Assembly: GCF_900258515.1 (NCBI RefSeq)
Contig: NZ_LT984884.1
Location: 3,221,367-3,285,366, forward strand
Reading direction: 5' to 3'
Source: Lentibacillus sp. Marseille-P4043
GTDB taxonomy: Bacteria; Bacillota; Bacilli; Bacillales; Amphibacillaceae
DNA: 64,000 nt
The first letter of the stretch is position 1; each line of letters starts with the position of its first letter. Positions 16,924 to 25,397 of the stretch are shown here, piece after piece. Made by a program: the position numbers and the translations under genes. The notes below the pieces were generated by a model. It was given only the letters and a program-made list of their open reading frames with translations. It searched no databases and was not told the origin of the DNA.

Positions 16924-16951
16924 TTTACATAACACGGAATTATTGTATAAT
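16924..16951 (+). promoter_or_regulatory. SigA-type promoter of the lipoprotein gene at 16988
   Basis: TTTACA and TATAAT are separated by 16 bases, 36 bases before the start codon. The -10 is perfect and the -35 matches four of six positions. Confidence 0.65.
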
Positions 16952-16987
16952 TAATTCTAGTAAATCAATTATTCGGGAGCGTAAAAT

Positions 16988-17710
16988 ATGACAAAAAAAT
17001 GGATCTTAGTGTTTATTTGTTTTACCCTTCTTTCTGCATGTTCAAAAAATGGATCAGCTATCATTAAAAAAGATTCACCTCCCACTGATCCAAACGAAAA
17101 TCCAGAACTTATTGAGGAGGAAAATGAGGATGAAGTAAGTGAGTTTATTGAATTTGCATTACCAAATGAAGAAGTTATGATTAATTTAGAAATGGTCCCT
17201 ATTTTAAATTCTTACCTAGAAGCGACGGCGGACCGTGAAAAAGCAATTAAAAATATGAATATGCTTCAAATCCAGGCAGAAAATAGTGAAATGTATTTAC
17301 TTGAATTTTCTTGTCACAATGATTTTTGCTCGTATTTATTACTTGATCAAAGTAAAGATAATCAGGCGATTCTCGTTGCGGACTTAGCAAAATCTATACA
17401 AAGCAAGCTTTCACCTGATAAGTCAAAACTGTTTTTACAATTTAATCGCGCAACAAAATTGCCACTTCCTTTAACCGACATCGTTGTGATTGATTTAGAA
17501 CAATGGAAGCCGCTACAATTAACAAATAAAACAGATGATAGGCAAGTTTTAGATTATAATTGGCCAATTATTACAGCTGAATGGATGGATAATCAAAAAA
17601 TCCGCGCATCCCTTCCAGACATTGCAGAACCAGTCAGTGACATCATCCAGGAGTGGCAACAGTCAGGTAAAAAGACAACAACAATTGAGCTGGATATTTC
17701 CTCTAATTAG
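16988..17710 (+). CDS. Predicted lipoprotein of unknown function
   Basis: The 240-residue protein begins with a lipoprotein signal peptide MTKKWILVFICFTLLSACSK; the lipobox LSAC places the acylated cysteine at residue 18. An acidic Pro/Glu-rich linker follows (about 30-55), then a globular part with four-aromatic-rich strands ending around PDIAEPVSDIIQEW. A CHNDFC segment near residue 103 could form a disulphide outside the membrane. It has its own SigA-type promoter and a downstream terminator, so it is a single-gene unit. I do not recognise the family. Confidence 0.8.
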   Translation: MTKKWILVFICFTLLSACSKNGSAIIKKDSPPTDPNENPELIEEENEDEVSEFIEFALPNEEVMINLEMVPILNSYLEATADREKAIKNMNMLQIQAENSEMYLLEFSCHNDFCSYLLLDQSKDNQAILVADLAKSIQSKLSPDKSKLFLQFNRATKLPLPLTDIVVIDLEQWKPLQLTNKTDDRQVLDYNWPIITAEWMDNQKIRASLPDIAEPVSDIIQEWQQSGKKTTTIELDISSN

Positions 17711-17763
17711 ATACACGTTAGTCAATTTTTAAAGAGGAAAAACGAAATAGAAGGTAAACGAAA

Positions 17764-17795
17764 AAACAGCACCAGTTTTACATGTGGTGCTGTTT
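17764..17795. terminator. Bidirectional terminator between convergent genes
   Basis: AAACAGCACCA pairs with TGGTGCTGTTT across a ten-base loop, with A-runs and T-runs on the flanks. It directly precedes the stop of the leftward gene at 17796. Confidence 0.8.
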
Positions 17796-18239
17796 CTACT
17801 TGAACTCAAGTTTTTCTGTATGATCAATGACCACATCTTTCCCATTGGCTGTAAACTTTGCCTGACAATGCAAATTGTATTTTCCTTTTTTAGGAGGTTT
17901 AAAAGTGAATGTATCTTGTGGGTGATAACTGTCTCCCTCTCCTAGTACCTTTTTTACAGGACTCCCAGTGTAATCATGATTTTTATTGGCTAATGACACA
18001 GAAATCAATGGTGTATTATGCTTCACTTCAACCGGTTCTTTACCCATATACTGAATCGAACGATAAACTTGTACCCCATCCTCAACCCGTTCCACGCGAA
18101 TATGTAAGATAAAATCCCCAGCCTGTTTGGAACCATTTTTATCCGCGGCCAATTTTGCATGGTCTCTTGCAAACACCCAATAACTGACACCAGCTAAAAA
18201 AATCACAATAATCACAGAAAACAATGCTTTCCTTCTCAA
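17796..18239 (-). CDS. Small exported or membrane-anchored protein, unknown
   Basis: This 147-residue protein has one N-terminal hydrophobic segment (ALFSVIIVIFLAGVSYWVFA, residues 5-24) without a lipobox, so it is membrane-anchored or secreted. The rest looks like an all-beta, immunoglobulin-like domain (FILHIRVERVEDGVQVYRSI...DTFTFKPPKKGKYNLHC) as seen in BsuPI/YtkA-like exported proteins, but I cannot place it in a named family. It stands alone between a shared terminator and the divergent spoVA2mob-like operon. Function unknown. Confidence 0.7.
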   Translation of the reverse strand: MRRKALFSVIIVIFLAGVSYWVFARDHAKLAADKNGSKQAGDFILHIRVERVEDGVQVYRSIQYMGKEPVEVKHNTPLISVSLANKNHDYTGSPVKKVLGEGDSYHPQDTFTFKPPKKGKYNLHCQAKFTANGKDVVIDHTEKLEFK

Positions 18240-18417
18240 TTCGACATCCCCCTCATTTTATATGACGAAAAAAGCCAGTAAAAGGTTTCATTTTTTCTAT
18301 CTAGGTTGTATGTCTTAAAGTAAGATTACCATATCCCGGCAAAAAATAGAACGTATATTTAGTGCAAAAAAAACAATCATAACTAGTGATGGTATTCATC
18401 AAAAGGAGGAATTAACT

Positions 18418-18621
18418 GTGACCGTTTCGACACAGGTAAGACAAACAATAGCCGGATTAAAAAGTGCTCAAGCAAGCTTTGAACAATTTGCGTTGCAAAC
18501 TGAAAATAAGCAGGCAAAACAACTTTATCAAGATGCAGCTCAACAAACACAGACAATTTTACAAAGTGTTGAGCCACGTGTAGGGCAAATCGAACAAGAA
18601 GAACCACAATATAAACAATAA
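18418..18621 (+). CDS. DUF1657 protein, first gene of the spoVA2mob-like operon
   Basis: The 67-residue, helix-rich, glutamine-rich protein starts at a GTG seven bases after AAGGAGG. Its core FALQTENKQAKQLYQ is repeated in the C-terminal domain of the DUF421 protein at 21281 and is related to the second DUF1657 protein at 21049. DUF1657 proteins open the spoVA2mob operons of heat-resistant Bacillus spores. The role of this small protein is not known; it is probably made in the forespore with the rest. I could not identify a confident SigG promoter, and only a poorly spaced candidate lies upstream. Confidence 0.85.
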   Translation: MTVSTQVRQTIAGLKSAQASFEQFALQTENKQAKQLYQDAAQQTQTILQSVEPRVGQIEQEEPQYKQ

Positions 18622-18687
18622 GGTTACAAAACTGCATACGAGGTTGGTTCTTATACCAGCCTCCTTCCTACATAAGAGGTGATTATA

Positions 18688-19149
18688 ATGAGCAACAAAA
18701 AAATTATGCTATTTGTTGGACTTATACTCTTTTTAGTCGGTTGTGCGACAAATTCAGATTCCGACACAGCAGAAAACAGCCAGGATGTTAAATATACAAA
18801 AATTTCCTCAACAAGCTTTATGGACCAGGAAGAAGCTAACAAGGCAAAAAGATTTCTAACCAAATTTGAAGAGATTAAAGCAATAAAAGCAGTTAATACT
18901 TCTAAAACATTAGTTGTAGCAATTAAAATCCACCATAACAAGCGTTTCCAACTTGCAGAATTACAGAAGAAATTTACAAAGAAATTAAAAAAGGCGTTCC
19001 CTAAATTTAAGACTGAGTTGTCAACTGACCAAAAAATCTTCATTGAACTCAATCGTTTGGAAGAAAAGATTGAATCCGACAATATGTCAAATAAAAAACT
19101 GGAAAGAGGAGTACGTCATCTTATCAAATTATCAAAGGAACAAACTTGA
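18688..19149 (+). CDS. YhcN/YlaJ-type sporulation lipoprotein of the spoVA2mob-like operon
   Basis: From the ATG at 18688 (seven bases after GAGGTG) the product is about 153 residues. It has a lipoprotein signal (FVGLILFLVGCATN, lipobox VGC), a short Ser/Asp linker and an alpha/beta domain with strand VNTSKTLVVAIKI, typical of YhcN/YlaJ proteins that sit on spore membranes. It is second in the operon, the same place as in spoVA2mob, where a YhcN/YlaJ-like gene contributes to spore properties. Family assignment rests on pattern, size and position. Confidence 0.8.
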   Translation: MSNKKIMLFVGLILFLVGCATNSDSDTAENSQDVKYTKISSTSFMDQEEANKAKRFLTKFEEIKAIKAVNTSKTLVVAIKIHHNKRFQLAELQKKFTKKLKKAFPKFKTELSTDQKIFIELNRLEEKIESDNMSNKKLERGVRHLIKLSKEQT

Positions 19150-19168
19150 CAGAAAGAGTGATCTTAAA

Positions 19169-19648
19169 ATGGCAGATAAGAAGAAAAAAAATTTACCTCC
19201 GCAAGCCCAAAAATACCAGGCATTTCAGCAGCAACGAGAAGTAAAAAGACCCTTACTAAAAAATTGTATCAAAGCCTTCCTGGTAGGTGGATTTATTTGT
19301 TTTATCGGCCAACTTATTACAACCTTTTATATTTATTTCTTTGATTTTACCGAACAAACTGCTGGAAATCCTACTACAGCAACACTGATATTTATCACAA
19401 TGCTATTAACGGGATTTGGTATTTATGATCGGATTGGTCAATTTGCTGGTGCAGGATCTGCCGTCCCAGTTACTGGATTTGGTAATTCCGTTATTTCGGC
19501 AGCAATCGAACACCGAACAGAAGGTTTTGTTTTAGGGGTTGGAGGTAATATGTTCAAGCTGGCTGGATCTGTCATCTTATTCGGTGTATTTTCCGCTTTT
19601 ATTATTGCACTAATAAAAACGATTTTAATTCAATGGGGTGGATTGTAA
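19169..19648 (+). CDS. spoVAC: Stage V sporulation protein AC (SpoVAC, spoVA2mob type)
   Basis: The 159-residue membrane protein matches SpoVAC: a basic N-terminal tail (QAQKYQAFQQQREVKRP), then four hydrophobic segments with the signature FAGAGSAVPVTGFGNSV. SpoVAC is an inner-spore-membrane channel component for dipicolinic acid movement. I chose the ATG at 19169 because the longer frame from 19043 overlaps the lipoprotein gene and adds no family sequence. The stop TAATG overlaps the spoVAD start by one base, showing translational coupling. Confidence 0.93.
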   Translation: MADKKKKNLPPQAQKYQAFQQQREVKRPLLKNCIKAFLVGGFICFIGQLITTFYIYFFDFTEQTAGNPTTATLIFITMLLTGFGIYDRIGQFAGAGSAVPVTGFGNSVISAAIEHRTEGFVLGVGGNMFKLAGSVILFGVFSAFIIALIKTILIQWGGL

Positions 19649-20664
19649 TGTTAGCTGGTCATCGAACATGGATATTTGAAAATAAACCTGTCATTTTGTC
19701 GACCGGTACTGTTGGTGGTCCATTTGAAGCAAATGGAAAAATTCCAAATGATTTCGACTTACTTCATGATGATATGTGGCTAAAACAGGCATCATTTGAA
19801 AAAGCACAACAAATGATGTTGGAAGAAGCATGTCAATTTGCGGTTAAGAATAGTCCGATTGAAAAAGAACAAGTCGAGTTTTTTTTAAGTGGGGATTTAA
19901 TTAACCAAATCACCCCAACAAGTTTTGCAGCCAAGACGATGGGGATCCCCTATTTTGGCTTATTTAATGCTTGTGCTACGTCCATGGAAAGTTTGGCTTT
20001 GGCCTCATTTCTTATCAATGGTAATGGTGCAAATTATATTTTAAGTGGCAGTGCCAGTCATAATGCTGCAACTGAAAAGCAATTCCGTTATCCGACAGAA
20101 TATGGAGGACAAAAACCTCCAACCGCACAATGGACAGTAACAGGAGCAGGAGTCGCGCTGCTTGCTAAAAATGGAAACGGACCCCAAATCACAAGTGCAA
20201 CCATTGGGAAAGTGGTTGATATGGGAATGACTGATCCATTCAACATGGGTGGAGCAATGGCCCCAGCAGCAGCCGATACAATTGCTGCACATTTTAAAGA
20301 ACGTAATGTAGATCCTTCCTATTACGACTTAATCATAACTGGTGATTTAGGACATGTTGGTCGGGAGGTATCATTTGATCTGATAACAAAAGAAGGTCTG
20401 CCAATTGAAGAAGACAAATATGTGGATTGCGGACTGACGATATATCGCGAAGACCAACCAGTTCTTTCTGGAGCTAGTGGTGCAGCCTGTTCATCCGTTG
20501 TTACGTATGGACATTTTCTAAACCGAATGAAAAAAGGAGAATTAAATCGTATACTTGTTGTCGCAACTGGTGCCTTGCATTCTCCATTAAGTGTACAGCA
20601 AAAAGATCCAATCCCATGTATAGCCCACGCAGTTTCAATTGAATCAAGGAGTGATAGATCATGA
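19648..20664 (+). CDS. spoVAD: Stage V sporulation protein AD (SpoVAD, spoVA2mob type)
   Basis: The 338-residue protein has the thiolase-like fold of SpoVAD, the dipicolinate-binding component on the inner spore membrane. Family segments include [44 protein letters not shown] and [14 protein letters not shown]. The ATG at 19648 lies after GGGGTGG. It overlaps spoVAC by one base and spoVAE by four. Length is normal. Confidence 0.95.
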   Translation: MLAGHRTWIFENKPVILSTGTVGGPFEANGKIPNDFDLLHDDMWLKQASFEKAQQMMLEEACQFAVKNSPIEKEQVEFFLSGDLINQITPTSFAAKTMGIPYFGLFNACATSMESLALASFLINGNGANYILSGSASHNAATEKQFRYPTEYGGQKPPTAQWTVTGAGVALLAKNGNGPQITSATIGKVVDMGMTDPFNMGGAMAPAAADTIAAHFKERNVDPSYYDLIITGDLGHVGREVSFDLITKEGLPIEEDKYVDCGLTIYREDQPVLSGASGAACSSVVTYGHFLNRMKKGELNRILVVATGALHSPLSVQQKDPIPCIAHAVSIESRSDRS

Positions 20665-21011
20665 TATTTTTCTGGGCATTTGTCATTGGGGGGATAATTT
20701 GCGTTATTGGACAAATAATGTTCGATGTCTTCAAATTATCACCAGGTCACACATTAAGTATTCTTGTAGTAGCCGGGGCTCTTTTAGATGGACTTGGCCT
20801 ATATGAACCATTAATTGATTTTGCAGGTGCCGGGGCAACAGTACCAATTACAAGTTTCGGTAACTCACTCGTTCATGGAGCAATGGCTGAAGCCGAAAAG
20901 CATGGACTTATCGGTGTCGTTACTGGAATGTTTGAAGTAACCAGCTCCGGTATTTCAGCTGCGATTATCTTCGGTATGATCGGTGCACTCATTTTCAAAC
21001 CAAAAGGATAA
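20661..21011 (+). CDS. spoVAE: Stage V sporulation protein AE (SpoVAEb type)
   Basis: The 116-residue protein has three or four transmembrane segments and the SpoVAE/SpoVAC signature [18 protein letters not shown]. It is the small membrane subunit of the dipicolinic acid channel. Its ATG overlaps the TGA of spoVAD. This is the SpoVAEb form, the one carried by spoVA2mob operons; the soluble SpoVAEa partner is absent here, as expected for that type. Confidence 0.93.
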   Translation: MIFFWAFVIGGIICVIGQIMFDVFKLSPGHTLSILVVAGALLDGLGLYEPLIDFAGAGATVPITSFGNSLVHGAMAEAEKHGLIGVVTGMFEVTSSGISAAIIFGMIGALIFKPKG

Positions 21012-21048
21012 AAAACTAGGGATTTTCCATGGAAGGTGGTTAACATAG

Positions 21049-21252
21049 ATGACGGTAGGATCTCAAGTTAAAAGTTGCTTTTCATCCATAAAAAGTGCAG
21101 AAGCTACACTCGGTTTGTTAGCAAACAAAGCACAGGATCAACAAGCAAAGCAAACATATGAAGAAGTACAAACCATTATTTCAGAAGTAAAAGACGATTT
21201 ACAAAAACAGGTGATCCGTTTAGGGCAGGAAGAGCCCCAATATAAATCTTAA
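21049..21252 (+). CDS. DUF1657 protein, second copy in the operon
   Basis: The 67-residue helical protein (MTVGSQVKSCFSSIKSAEAT...EEPQYKS) is a paralogue of the first gene of the operon: both end in QEEPQYK plus one residue and share the spacing of Ala/Gln heptads. It follows AAGGTGG. The order DUF1657, YhcN/YlaJ, spoVAC, spoVAD, spoVAEb, DUF1657, DUF421-DUF1657 is that of spoVA2mob. Molecular role unknown. Confidence 0.85.
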   Translation: MTVGSQVKSCFSSIKSAEATLGLLANKAQDQQAKQTYEEVQTIISEVKDDLQKQVIRLGQEEPQYKS

Positions 21253-21280
21253 CGTATCGGCTTGGAAAGGATAGGTAATT

Positions 21281-22141
21281 ATGCCAGGATGGGTTGAAAT
21301 AGTAATAAGATCATTTAGCCTATTAGTTGTTATGTTTGTTTTAACAAAATTACACGGTAAAAAACAAATAGCACAACTGAATGTTTTTGAATATATAACT
21401 GGTTTTGTCTTAGGTGGAATCATCGCAATCTATTCTATTGATTTACAGTCTAACTTGGTACATGGTTTATTAGCAATAGCTGTATGGTTCCTCATTCCAT
21501 ATGCTGTTAATTATATCTCATTAAAAAGTAAAACATTCCGCGACCTCGTTCAGGGAAAAAGTACGATTTTAATTCAGGATGGAAAAGTAATGGAAGATAA
21601 TTTGAAAAAAGAAGGTTATTCTACGGATGAATTACTTGAAAAGTTACGTGACAATAATTACTTTCAGGTGGCTGACGTTGAATTTGCCCTTTTAGAACCA
21701 TCTGGTACTTTAAATGTTTTGCCTAAAAGAGAAAACCAACCATTGACCGCAAAAGATTTAGGTGTCAAGCTTGTACCAACAAAAGAGCCGCAAACGGTTA
21801 TAATGGATGGGAAAGTTTTGCTGGAACCTTTAGCAAACCTTTCCTTAAACACAAATTGGCTTGAAACGGAATTAGACAAAATGAATGTCAGCATTGAGAA
21901 TGTTTTCCTTGGTCAAGCGGATAATGACGGGCAATTAACAGTCGATTTATACGATGATAAGATCGCAGTACCAAATCCAACCGAAAAACCGTTGTTGCTT
22001 GCTACACTAAAAAAATGCCAAGCAGATTTAGAACTTTTTGCATTGGCCACTGAAAACAAGCAAGCAAAACAATTATATCAAGAAAACAGTAAAAAACTAC
22101 AGCACGCAATAGCCTTGATTACACCCCACTTAAGAGAGTAA
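21281..22141 (+). CDS. DUF421-DUF1657 fusion membrane protein ('2Duf' type)
   Basis: The 286-residue protein has three N-terminal membrane helices (about 5-90, FEYITGFVLGGIIAIYSID), a YetF/DUF421 cytoplasmic domain with LVQGKSTILIQDGKVMEDNL and FALLEPSGTLNVLPK, and a C-terminal DUF1657-like domain containing FALATENKQAKQLYQ. This fusion is the last gene of spoVA2mob operons and is reported to be a main determinant of the extra wet-heat resistance they give, probably by changing the inner spore membrane. That function is transferred by homology. A hairpin at 22174-22198 follows. Confidence 0.88.
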   Translation: MPGWVEIVIRSFSLLVVMFVLTKLHGKKQIAQLNVFEYITGFVLGGIIAIYSIDLQSNLVHGLLAIAVWFLIPYAVNYISLKSKTFRDLVQGKSTILIQDGKVMEDNLKKEGYSTDELLEKLRDNNYFQVADVEFALLEPSGTLNVLPKRENQPLTAKDLGVKLVPTKEPQTVIMDGKVLLEPLANLSLNTNWLETELDKMNVSIENVFLGQADNDGQLTVDLYDDKIAVPNPTEKPLLLATLKKCQADLELFALATENKQAKQLYQENSKKLQHAIALITPHLRE

Positions 22142-22173
22142 CGTTTTTTATCTTGTTCATACTCCTATTTTTC

Positions 22174-22198
22174 ATGTAAGATAATAACTATCTTACAT
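22174..22198 (+). terminator. AT-rich hairpin after the spoVA2mob-like operon
   Basis: ATGTAAGATA and TATCTTACAT form a perfect 10-bp stem with a five-base loop, followed by TTTTA. It is an AT-rich terminator candidate, but it could also be an operator just ahead of the symporter gene at 22228. Confidence 0.5.
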
Positions 22199-22227
22199 TT
22201 TTAAACACCCTCAAAGGAGTACGTACA

Positions 22228-23457
22228 ATGAAAGAAAAATTAAAAGCCTATCGTTTCCCATTAATTTTGCTTGTGTCGATTATCATTGGATCAATAATTG
22301 GACTTATATATGGGGATAAGGCTGAAATCATAAAGCCGTTAGGAGATATTTTTCTTAACCTTTTATTTATGGTTGTAATGCCATTGGTCTTTTTTTCGAT
22401 TGCTTCAGCGATTGCGAACATGAACAGCATGAAGCGGCTTGGCAAGATTATGGGGTCGATGATCACGATCTTTGTTGTAACCGGAATTATTGCAGCAATT
22501 GTTATGTTGGTTGCAACTGTTCTATTTCCACCTGGATCAGGGGCCGACATTCCAATGGAAACACCAAATGATGTCGAACAAGTTCCATTATCAGAGCAAT
22601 TGGTCAACACATTTACTGTTCCTGATTTTGTTGATTTATTTTCCCGAGATAATATGCTCGTCTTAATTATTTTCTCCGTCTTAGTTGGAGTTGCAACAGG
22701 ACTAACAGGTGAAAAAGGCAGACCATTTGCAAAATTTCTATCAAGTGGATCGGAAATATTCATGAAACTCGTTCAGCTGATTATGTATTATGCACCTATT
22801 GGATTAGGGGCTTACTTTGCTTCATTAATTGGTCAGTTTGGAACTGATTTAATCGGTGATTATGCAAAAGCAGTGTTGATTTATTATCCTGTTGCCATCC
22901 TTTATTTTGTAATTGGATTTACGTTATATGCCTTCATATCCGGTGGTAAAAAAGGTGTCGTTCGCTTTTGGAAGAACATTCTCAATCCAGCTGTTACATC
23001 ACTAGGAACAGGTAGCAGTATCGCTTCTTTACCGGTTAACCTGGAAGCAACAAAAAGAATCGGTGTGCCAAAAGATATTCGTGAAACTGTACTACCACTA
23101 GGCGCAACCATTCATATGGATGGTTCCTGTTTGTCGGCCATGTTAAAAATCGCTTTTGTATTCGGCGTATTTAATATGGATTTCACTGGAATAGATACCT
23201 TTCTAACCGCTATCGGCATTTGCTTGCTATCAGGAATTGTTATGAGTGGGATCCCTGGCGGTGGTTTTATGGGTGAGCTAATGATTGTAACATTATATGG
23301 GTTACCAATTGAAGCTTTGCCAATCATATCCGCTATTGGTGTTGTTGTTGACCCTCCGGCAACGATGATCAATGTTACAGGTGATTCAGTATCAAGCATG
23401 CTTGTGACAAGGCAATTAGAGGGTAAGGATTGGATGGAAAAAGCAGAAGTAAACTAA
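22228..23457 (+). CDS. Dicarboxylate/amino acid:cation symporter (DAACS family)
   Basis: The 409-residue protein belongs to PF00375 (GltP/GltT/DctA). Family marks include NLLFMVVMPLVFFSI, the serine-rich hairpin loop LGTGSSIASLPVN, the re-entrant region GATIHMDGSCL and the sodium-site motif IPGGGFMGEL...VDPPATMINVTGDS. It imports glutamate, aspartate or C4-dicarboxylates with Na+ or H+. Having IHMDG in place of NMDG leaves the substrate open. The ATG follows AAAGGAG. It appears monocistronic. Confidence 0.92.
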   Translation: MKEKLKAYRFPLILLVSIIIGSIIGLIYGDKAEIIKPLGDIFLNLLFMVVMPLVFFSIASAIANMNSMKRLGKIMGSMITIFVVTGIIAAIVMLVATVLFPPGSGADIPMETPNDVEQVPLSEQLVNTFTVPDFVDLFSRDNMLVLIIFSVLVGVATGLTGEKGRPFAKFLSSGSEIFMKLVQLIMYYAPIGLGAYFASLIGQFGTDLIGDYAKAVLIYYPVAILYFVIGFTLYAFISGGKKGVVRFWKNILNPAVTSLGTGSSIASLPVNLEATKRIGVPKDIRETVLPLGATIHMDGSCLSAMLKIAFVFGVFNMDFTGIDTFLTAIGICLLSGIVMSGIPGGGFMGELMIVTLYGLPIEALPIISAIGVVVDPPATMINVTGDSVSSMLVTRQLEGKDWMEKAEVN

Positions 23458-23572
23458 TGATAATATAAATGGGGTGTAAAATCACATACAGTATCGCACC
23501 CTTATTTTTGTAGTTATATCAATGCATTTGGCTATTTGTTGGTTAAAATAGCATGATAAATAGCAATAACTT

Positions 23573-23610
23573 TAGCAGAGTGGGAATAGATATTCTCACT
23601 CTGCTATTTT
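23573..23610 (+). terminator. Strong hairpin downstream of the symporter gene
   Basis: A 16-bp stem with one G-U pair is formed by TAGCAGAGTGGGAATA and its complement with a two-base loop, then TTTTATTT. It lies 115 bases after the stop. Confidence 0.7.
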
Positions 23611-23730
23611 ATTTGATAAACTACCAGTTATTTTACAAGTGGAAATCAAAAAAGGGTCGGTTCCGATTGTGGATGACATAAATTTTATATTGTTGACTCT
23701 CACATCCTCGCTTAATTTAGTGCTGGAAAA

Positions 23731-24093
23731 CCGCTCCGGCAGAATACTTCGCTTTCCGCGGGCACGGCCTCAGCCTCCTCGAGAAAACCACTCTGCGGGG
23801 TCTTCGGACACGTGCTGTTCCCGCAGGAGTCTACGTATTCTGCCTACGCTAGTTAAGATTATCTAACTTAAAATTGTTGTCCCTGATTGCTATCCAGCGG
23901 AAGAAAAACACGGAGACTCCTGTGGGAGAAGAGGCCTAGGTGAGACCCCGCAGTGCGACAAGCATTACTCCCAACGAATAAGCTTCGAGTTGCGAGGAGC
24001 GATACTTCACCGAGTTACTTGCAACGCGACGAGCACCCAGCACGAGGAGGCTCATCAGCCGCCCACGGAAAGCGCAGTGTTTTTCTGGAGCGG
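23731..24093. repeat. GC-rich non-coding repeat pair in inverted orientation
   Basis: This block sits in an 898-base interval without a gene (23458-24355). The left arm begins CCGCTCCGGCAGAATACTTC and continues through GCTTTCCGCGGGCACGG and CAGCCTCCTCG. The right arm ends with the inverted version (CGAGGAGGCTCATCAG, CCCACGGAAAGCGCAG, TTTTTCTGGAGCGG). Between them GTTCCCGCAGGAGTCTACG and GGAGACTCCTGTGGGAG are another inverted pair. It is much GC-richer than its surroundings and has a related single copy at about 34920-35175 on the other strand. The ORF at 23639-23866 is incidental. The rest of the interval shows nothing further. Confidence 0.7.
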
Positions 24094-24355
24094 CCATTTG
24101 TAGCAGAACCAGAAATCCAATAAATTTTCTATCACCAACAAATATTAGAAGTTAATACTACTGTGAATTGCCCTGATGTTTTTGTTGTAAATTTTTCTGT
24201 GATTTGAGATGTTTTTCTCTTGTTTGCACCTCTAAAGAGAACCCATTATGTTTTTACATGGTGAGCTCATTTCTTTGTTGTCCTTCGATAACGAAATTGT
24301 ATAAAAATGTTTCGTAAGTTAAATGCTATTAAAAAACAATCAAGGAGTAGTCAAA

Positions 24356-25348
24356 TTGGAACATGAAAACATACGATTAACGTCAACGGAGATTTCCGCT
24401 TTGTGGACGATTTATAACGAGAGTACAGCTACAAATTGTTTTTATAAGCATTTTCTAAGGCATCTGAAAGACAAAGAAATTATACCAATCATCGAAAATG
24501 CTATATCGTTGAATGATTCGATAATTAATGACATAGAAAGAATATTAACTGAAGAAAGATTTCCCATTCCAAAAGGATTTTCTGATGAAGATGTTAACTA
24601 TTCTGCACCTGCACTCTTTACCGATTTGTACGCATTAAGTTTTGTCTATCGTGAGGAACGTGTCGTGCATGTACTTTATGCATCGATGTTAGGGAAAGTG
24701 GTTCGAACAGATATTTTTGCCTTTATCGAGGAATGTTTATACACTTCTGTTGCATTGTATAAAAAAGCCCTTCATCTCATGGTATCCAAAGGAATTTATG
24801 ATCGACCACCGAAAATTGCTTATCCAGAGAATGTGGAGTTTGTTCAGGATCGACCTTCCTTTCTAAATACATGGATTGGCGAAGGAAGGCCACTTAATAC
24901 ATTGGAGATTGGTGAAATCTTTTGCACAATTGAACGAAATTGTATTGGATTGATATTACTAATCGGATTTATCCAAGTAGCAACCGATAACAAAGTCAAA
25001 GAATACTTCAAAAAAGGGAAAAAATTAAGCGAAAAACAGATCGATACGTTTAACAAAGTTTTAAAAGACAGCAAACAAGTTCCCATTTTCCCCGTAACAT
25101 TGGAGGTTACAGATTCTACGATATCGCCATTTTCGGAGCGATTAATGATGTTTTTTATTACCTCAACAAATCAGGTCGGCTTTACGACACTAAGTACTTC
25201 ATTATCCGTCTCCATGAGAAAAGATTTAGGGTTGCACTATTCTCATTTTATAGGAGAAATCTTGAAATTCGGTAATGAAGGGCTAAACATTATGATTGAA
25301 AAAGGATGGATGGAGCAGCCACCTTTATCAACAAACAGGAAGGGGTGA
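24356..25348 (+). CDS. DUF3231 family protein
   Basis: The product is about 330 residues from the TTG at 24356, eight bases after AAGGAG; the ATG at 24323 has no ribosome site. It consists of two similar helical halves (LTSTEISALWTIYNESTA..., and RPLNTLEIGEIFCTIERN...), the duplicated four-helix, ferritin-like layout of DUF3231 proteins common in spore-formers. No conserved metal-ligand set could be confirmed by eye. It is flanked by the GC-rich repeat upstream and a bidirectional terminator downstream, so it is a single-gene unit. Function unknown. Confidence 0.8.
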   Translation: MEHENIRLTSTEISALWTIYNESTATNCFYKHFLRHLKDKEIIPIIENAISLNDSIINDIERILTEERFPIPKGFSDEDVNYSAPALFTDLYALSFVYREERVVHVLYASMLGKVVRTDIFAFIEECLYTSVALYKKALHLMVSKGIYDRPPKIAYPENVEFVQDRPSFLNTWIGEGRPLNTLEIGEIFCTIERNCIGLILLIGFIQVATDNKVKEYFKKGKKLSEKQIDTFNKVLKDSKQVPIFPVTLEVTDSTISPFSERLMMFFITSTNQVGFTTLSTSLSVSMRKDLGLHYSHFIGEILKFGNEGLNIMIEKGWMEQPPLSTNRKG

Positions 25349-25354
25349 CTAAAT

Positions 25355-25389
25355 AGGGCTCTCTTTTCCCTTAAAATATAGAGAGCCCT
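25355..25389. terminator. Bidirectional terminator
   Basis: AGGGCTCTCT and AGAGAGCCCT form a perfect 10-bp stem between the convergent DUF3231 and alcohol-dehydrogenase-like genes. Confidence 0.8.
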
Positions 25390-25397
25390 TATAAAGT

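Noticed and set aside
18300..18417. SigG promoter for the spoVA2mob-like operon
   Set aside because: A GTATA ... CATAACTA pair is present but the spacing (20 bases) is longer than the usual 17-18, so I do not annotate it.
23639..23866. 75-codon ORF before the GC-rich repeat
   Set aside because: It runs into the repeat arm, has no Shine-Dalgarno and looks like chance coding in GC-rich DNA.
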